A stretch of DNA of 21,483 nt from Polysphondylium violaceum. Taxonomy: Eukaryota; Evosea; Eumycetozoa; Dictyosteliales; Dictyosteliaceae. The notes under the pieces were generated by a model. It was not told the DNA's origin, ran no database searches, and saw nothing but the letters and a program-made list of their open reading frames with translations. The DNA is taken from the NCBI GenBank assembly GCA_000277445.1, contig AJWJ01000413.1, positions 1 to 21,483 of the forward strand. Direction: 5' to 3'. Positions 18,594 through 21,483 of the stretch are shown piece by piece; the stretch's first letter is position 1; each line of letters begins with the position of its first letter. Both the position numbers and the translations under genes were made by a program.

Positions 18594-20281
18594 GATATCG
18601 GGAAAGAAAATTTAAAAAAAAACCAACTATATTAGAGAGAGCACGAGATCAAATAATCATATTATTATTTTCTATAAATAAAAATGATGATGATTTAAGA
18701 GTGTGAAATGTAAAAACAACAAGGTTATAAAAAAATTTTTAAAAAAAAAACATTCATCATCTTAACTTTCAAAGAAAGAATCCACGGCTCTCCCCGAAGG
18801 CATAGGAATAATAAAGGTGTGTTTTTAGAAAATTTTTACAAAAAAAAACTTTTCAAAATATCAAAACGTTTAGATATTTGCAAGTTGCCCCACCTCTCTG
18901 AAATGATGTCAGTTTGTTCTGTTGGATAATATTGAAAGAAAAATGAAGAGGTTACATATTTTTCATCATCTTATATACCAATAAATGTTGTTAAAATATA
19001 GATCACAAGGAAGCCACACGCTTAATGTCATTTACATGTAAAAATCTGCTCAAAAAATAGTTTTTTCTTTAATTTTATAGTGAGCGGGTATGCGACTAGC
19101 GCAATCCCACAGGATGACAAATTGCTGGTTCGAATTTTCCTAACGGAAAACCACTCAAGTACCAAACCATAGTGCAAGGGTCTGAAATACAAGAGGTAGC
19201 AATGCCTAGATGATCACACTACTACAACCAGAGGTAAGTATACTGATATAAGACCTTCAAAAATTATTTATACTCGGAATGAGCCTTTAAGAATTGTGGG
19301 ATGGGAACAAAAAAAAATCAAAAAAATATTTTTAAAAAAAAAAAAAACAAAAATAATTGGATGAAAAAAAGTGAAGTTCACACTGCAGTATCCTTACCTT
19401 TCGGTTGATTCATGTTTTATCTCTTTCTGACCCACATATACTTGAATATTTATTTAGTTTTTCTTTCTTTTGAATGGTTGAGTTGAATCGCTATTAACAT
19501 AACCTTTTTGCTTTTATAGATATTTTGTAATTGTTGTTTGTCGTTTAATTTGTTGTCTATCTAATTGTTGTTTTTTTATGTTTAATCAAATAAATACTAA
19601 AAATCTACAATCTTTAAGGATGTTTAATATAAAATATGATATATTCAATATCACATCATTTCCCATTAGAAAAGAACTCATTAGTATCTAGTTGAGAGCG
19701 TATATGTCCAAATATTGGAACTTATGATTTCATGATAAAGCTTAGTGCAGACATGAGATTTAGTCAGCTAAATAAAGACAAGCAAGATATTAGAGCAAAA
19801 GATACGAGAGTTGAAATCACAACTAGATAAATCAAAAAAAAATAGAGATATTAAACCATCCTCAACTCTAGAGATAAAACAATTCAGGATCAATTGAATC
19901 AAATAGTAAAACAATGATAGAAACGGGAAAAGATCTAATTGATTCCAATTATAGACAAAGCAAAATTAGAGAACATAAAGCCAATAAATTGGTTTAAGAG
20001 ATGAAAAGTAAAAATTTGAAATGTAAGATTTCATTAAACACATTTCCCTGGTCTAGATGTAACCAAATAAAGAAGGAATGCTTTTTATGGTTTTGTTGTT
20101 GATGATAAGATTAGATGGGCCACCATCAATTTTACACATATCAATAAAAAATGCTTGAAACTTCATAATTTTAATTATTTAAAAACTCAAAATTATCATA
20201 TTTTATTTTTTCCATTTGCTTCAACCCCTCTTAAATAAGTAAACTCACAATAATTTCAAATCACTTTACATACACTCTATC
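18594..20281. other. 1.7 kb gene-poor region
   Basis: 18594-18900 is the upstream side of the Cln5-like gene, with A/T runs and small G/C patches (18780-18800). 19080-19260 is a patch of more balanced composition with a GGTTCGAAT B-box-like word but no cloverleaf. 19310-19345 is an A-run. 19740-20010 looks like decayed coiled-coil coding sequence (separate entry). 20160-20281 is the AT-rich leader of the TLDc gene. No intact gene was found. Confidence 0.5.
19740..20010 (+). pseudogene. Decayed coiled-coil reading frame upstream of the TLDc gene
   Basis: The DNA is purine-rich and less homopolymeric than its surroundings. Over about 19783-19885 one frame reads SKILEQKIRELKSQLDKSKK and on, a heptad-like Lys/Glu/Leu pattern; other frames continue similar text (for example TMIETGKDLIDSNYRQSK) beyond stops. 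The composition matches the coiled-coil part of the TLDc gene that starts at 20282. This suggests the remnant of a tandem copy, but no TLDc core is visible and I could not align the two by eye. Confidence 0.3.
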
Positions 20282-21211
20282 ATGGAGACAAAGAATATAA
20301 TAGATGATAATGCAAGATTGCAGCAAGAAAATTGGGAATTTAAAAAGGCCGGCTGCTCAAATAAGGATCATATCTCTTTAATTTTACAAATAGAGAAAAA
20401 AGATAAAAAATTGGAAAAGTGTGCTAGAATCATTATTGAAAATAAACAAGAAAGAGACCAATTTATTAAAGAAATGGTGTTGCTAGAGAAAAAAGAGGCT
20501 CAAATAAGATCAAATCATGATGAAAAGGATAAAGAAATTCAAGTATTAAAAGAAAAATTAATTGCTAGTGAAAAATCACTTGCCGAACATAAAGTTAGTC
20601 TGAAATACTTTGCTCTTGAATCAAAGTTAATAGATTATATAGCATTCAATACTATAAAAAATTGGATTGATAAATCACCCAAAAACTATTCATTTAAGAT
20701 TATCTATAGAGTAAGTTCCAAAAAATGAGAAAATAATTGCAACTAAAAATGATCAAGAAACTAATTTCTTTAATTCTCTAAACAATAGGCATCAGATCAT
20801 GGATTTTCAGCATTATCATTTCATTCAGCATGTGATGGTGAAGGCCCAACAGTTACAGTGATTAAAACAACAGACGGTTGTGTTTTTGGAGGTTATAATA
20901 GTCAATCTTGGATTAGTGCTAAAAAATTTAATGGCTTTGATGAAAATTGTTTTATATTTACATTGGTCAATAAACATGGAATTCCACCTACTAAATATAT
21001 TCCTGCCAGTACAAAATCAAATTATAGCTATTGTAGCTCAGCTGTAGGACCATGTTTTGGCTTCGGGGATATACAAACTGAAGGCCAAAAAGGAACCCAA
21101 TCCTTTCCTGATACCTACTTAGATACAACAGGTAAGGGTGAATCAACTTTAACACCGTCATATGAGTTTATTATCCAAGACTATGAAGTGTATCAATGTT
21201 TTGTGGATTAA
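20282..21211 (+). CDS. Coiled-coil plus TLDc-domain protein
   Basis: Two exons, 20282-20710 and 20789-21211, with a 78-bp phase-0 intron (GTAAGT...ATAG); 283 residues. Residues 1-110 are Lys/Glu/Gln-rich with heptad character. The TLDc domain runs from about 115 to the end: SKLIDYIAFNTIKNWI, KIIYRASDHGFSALSFHSAC across the splice, GPTVTVIKTTDG, VFGGYNSQSW, and the closing strand YEVYQCFVD. In animals and yeast, TLDc proteins (OXR1, NCOA7, TBC1D24, Rtc5/Oxr1) bind the V-ATPase and promote its disassembly or protect against oxidative stress. That role here is inferred from the domain only. Amoebae have several coiled-coil TLDc genes, and the flanking fragments on both sides hint at a local gene cluster. 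Start: the first ATG after an AT-rich leader. Confidence 0.91.
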
Positions 21212-21483
21212 ACCTGTTAGCAAACCCCAATATTGACTTCAGAATTATAATTTGAAATTTTCATTTTTTAATTACAAAAACTTTACAGCAATGGATAATA
21301 ATAAAAAAAACAATCTGATATAGCTACAGGAGTTAATCCTTTGACAACTTTTTTTCGAGTAGTTGAATCTCTTCTTTCATCAAAACCAAATCAAGAAAGA
21401 TTAAATGAAAGAACAGTCTCTTGAAAGTTTAAATAAATAAAAAAAAAAAAGATATTGATAAAAATAAAAAAAAAAAAAAAAAA
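21212..21483 (+). other. Right edge with possible broken or partial gene start
   Basis: 80 bp after the TLDc stop, ATG at 21291 opens MDNNKKNN and then meets a stop after an 8-A run. In a neighbouring frame the next about 40 codons are clean and protein-like (SDIATGVNPLTTFF, then RVVESLLSSKPNQERLNERT) to a stop near 21421. The switch of frame sits at the A-run. This may be a decayed gene, a homopolymer sequencing error, or an exon of a gene running off the window, which ends in A-tracts. I recognise no family. Confidence 0.3.

Noticed and set aside
19081-19150. tRNA gene suggested by GGTTCGAAT
   Set aside because: The T-stem does not pair (GCTGG against TTTCC), no acceptor stem exists and the A-box is poor.
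1-21483. Retrotransposon, DIRS-like, viral or CRISPR content near the tRNA genes
   Set aside because: No reverse transcriptase, integrase, recombinase or capsid-like text, no long terminal repeats and no spacer arrays were seen on either strand.

Overview
The window looks like a piece of a social-amoeba (dictyostelid) nuclear genome. Intergenic DNA is extremely AT-rich with long A and T runs. Genes carry short introns (mostly 55-131 bp, GT...AG). Proteins contain runs of Asn, Gln, Ser and Thr, and the gene set (P2X receptor, Cln5-like protein, cathepsin D, TLDc, VPS9, RBR) fits an amoebozoan. I cannot name the species from the sequence alone.

Layout, left to right: tRNA-Gly(GCC) on the minus strand (192-262); an RBR-type E3 ubiquitin ligase with a C-terminal membrane segment (803-2810, +); a VPS9-domain Rab5-type exchange factor (2915-5012, -), convergent with the ligase; a seven-span membrane protein of unknown family (5474-6837, +), divergent from the VPS9 gene; a CX9C cysteine protein of probable mitochondrial intermembrane-space type (6948-7361, -); a cathepsin D-like aspartic protease (7740-9043, -); a Dbp5/DDX19 mRNA-export helicase (9694-11204, -); a DNAJB12/14-type ER membrane J-protein (11371-12809, -); a 1.2 kb gene-poor gap with hairpins; a 52-residue SMIM30-like microprotein (14008-14240, +); a second identical tRNA-Gly(GCC) (14696-14766, +); a possible 32-residue spliced small ORF (14900-15060, +); a P2X receptor with eight exons (15331-16943, -); a Cln5-like protein ending in a mannose-6-phosphate-receptor/Atg27-type membrane tail (17318-18593, -); a 1.7 kb gap with a decayed coiled-coil reading frame; a coiled-coil plus TLDc protein (20282-21211, +); and a possible broken or partial gene start at the right end, where the sequence runs into A-tracts.

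There are no operons. Several products would act on endolysosomal or acidic membranes (VPS9 factor, cathepsin D, P2X, Cln5-like, TLDc), but physical neighbourhood in such a genome is weak evidence for a shared pathway. Exon joins were worked out by hand from reading frame, GT/AG sites and family resemblance. All multi-exon models close in frame with one terminal stop. I see no retroelement, viral relic, CRISPR array or bacterial-type feature. The points most worth a second look are the Cln5/receptor-tail architecture, a candidate 29-bp intron in the Dbp5 gene, the shared 3' flank of the two tRNA genes, and two hairpin-rich non-coding islands.
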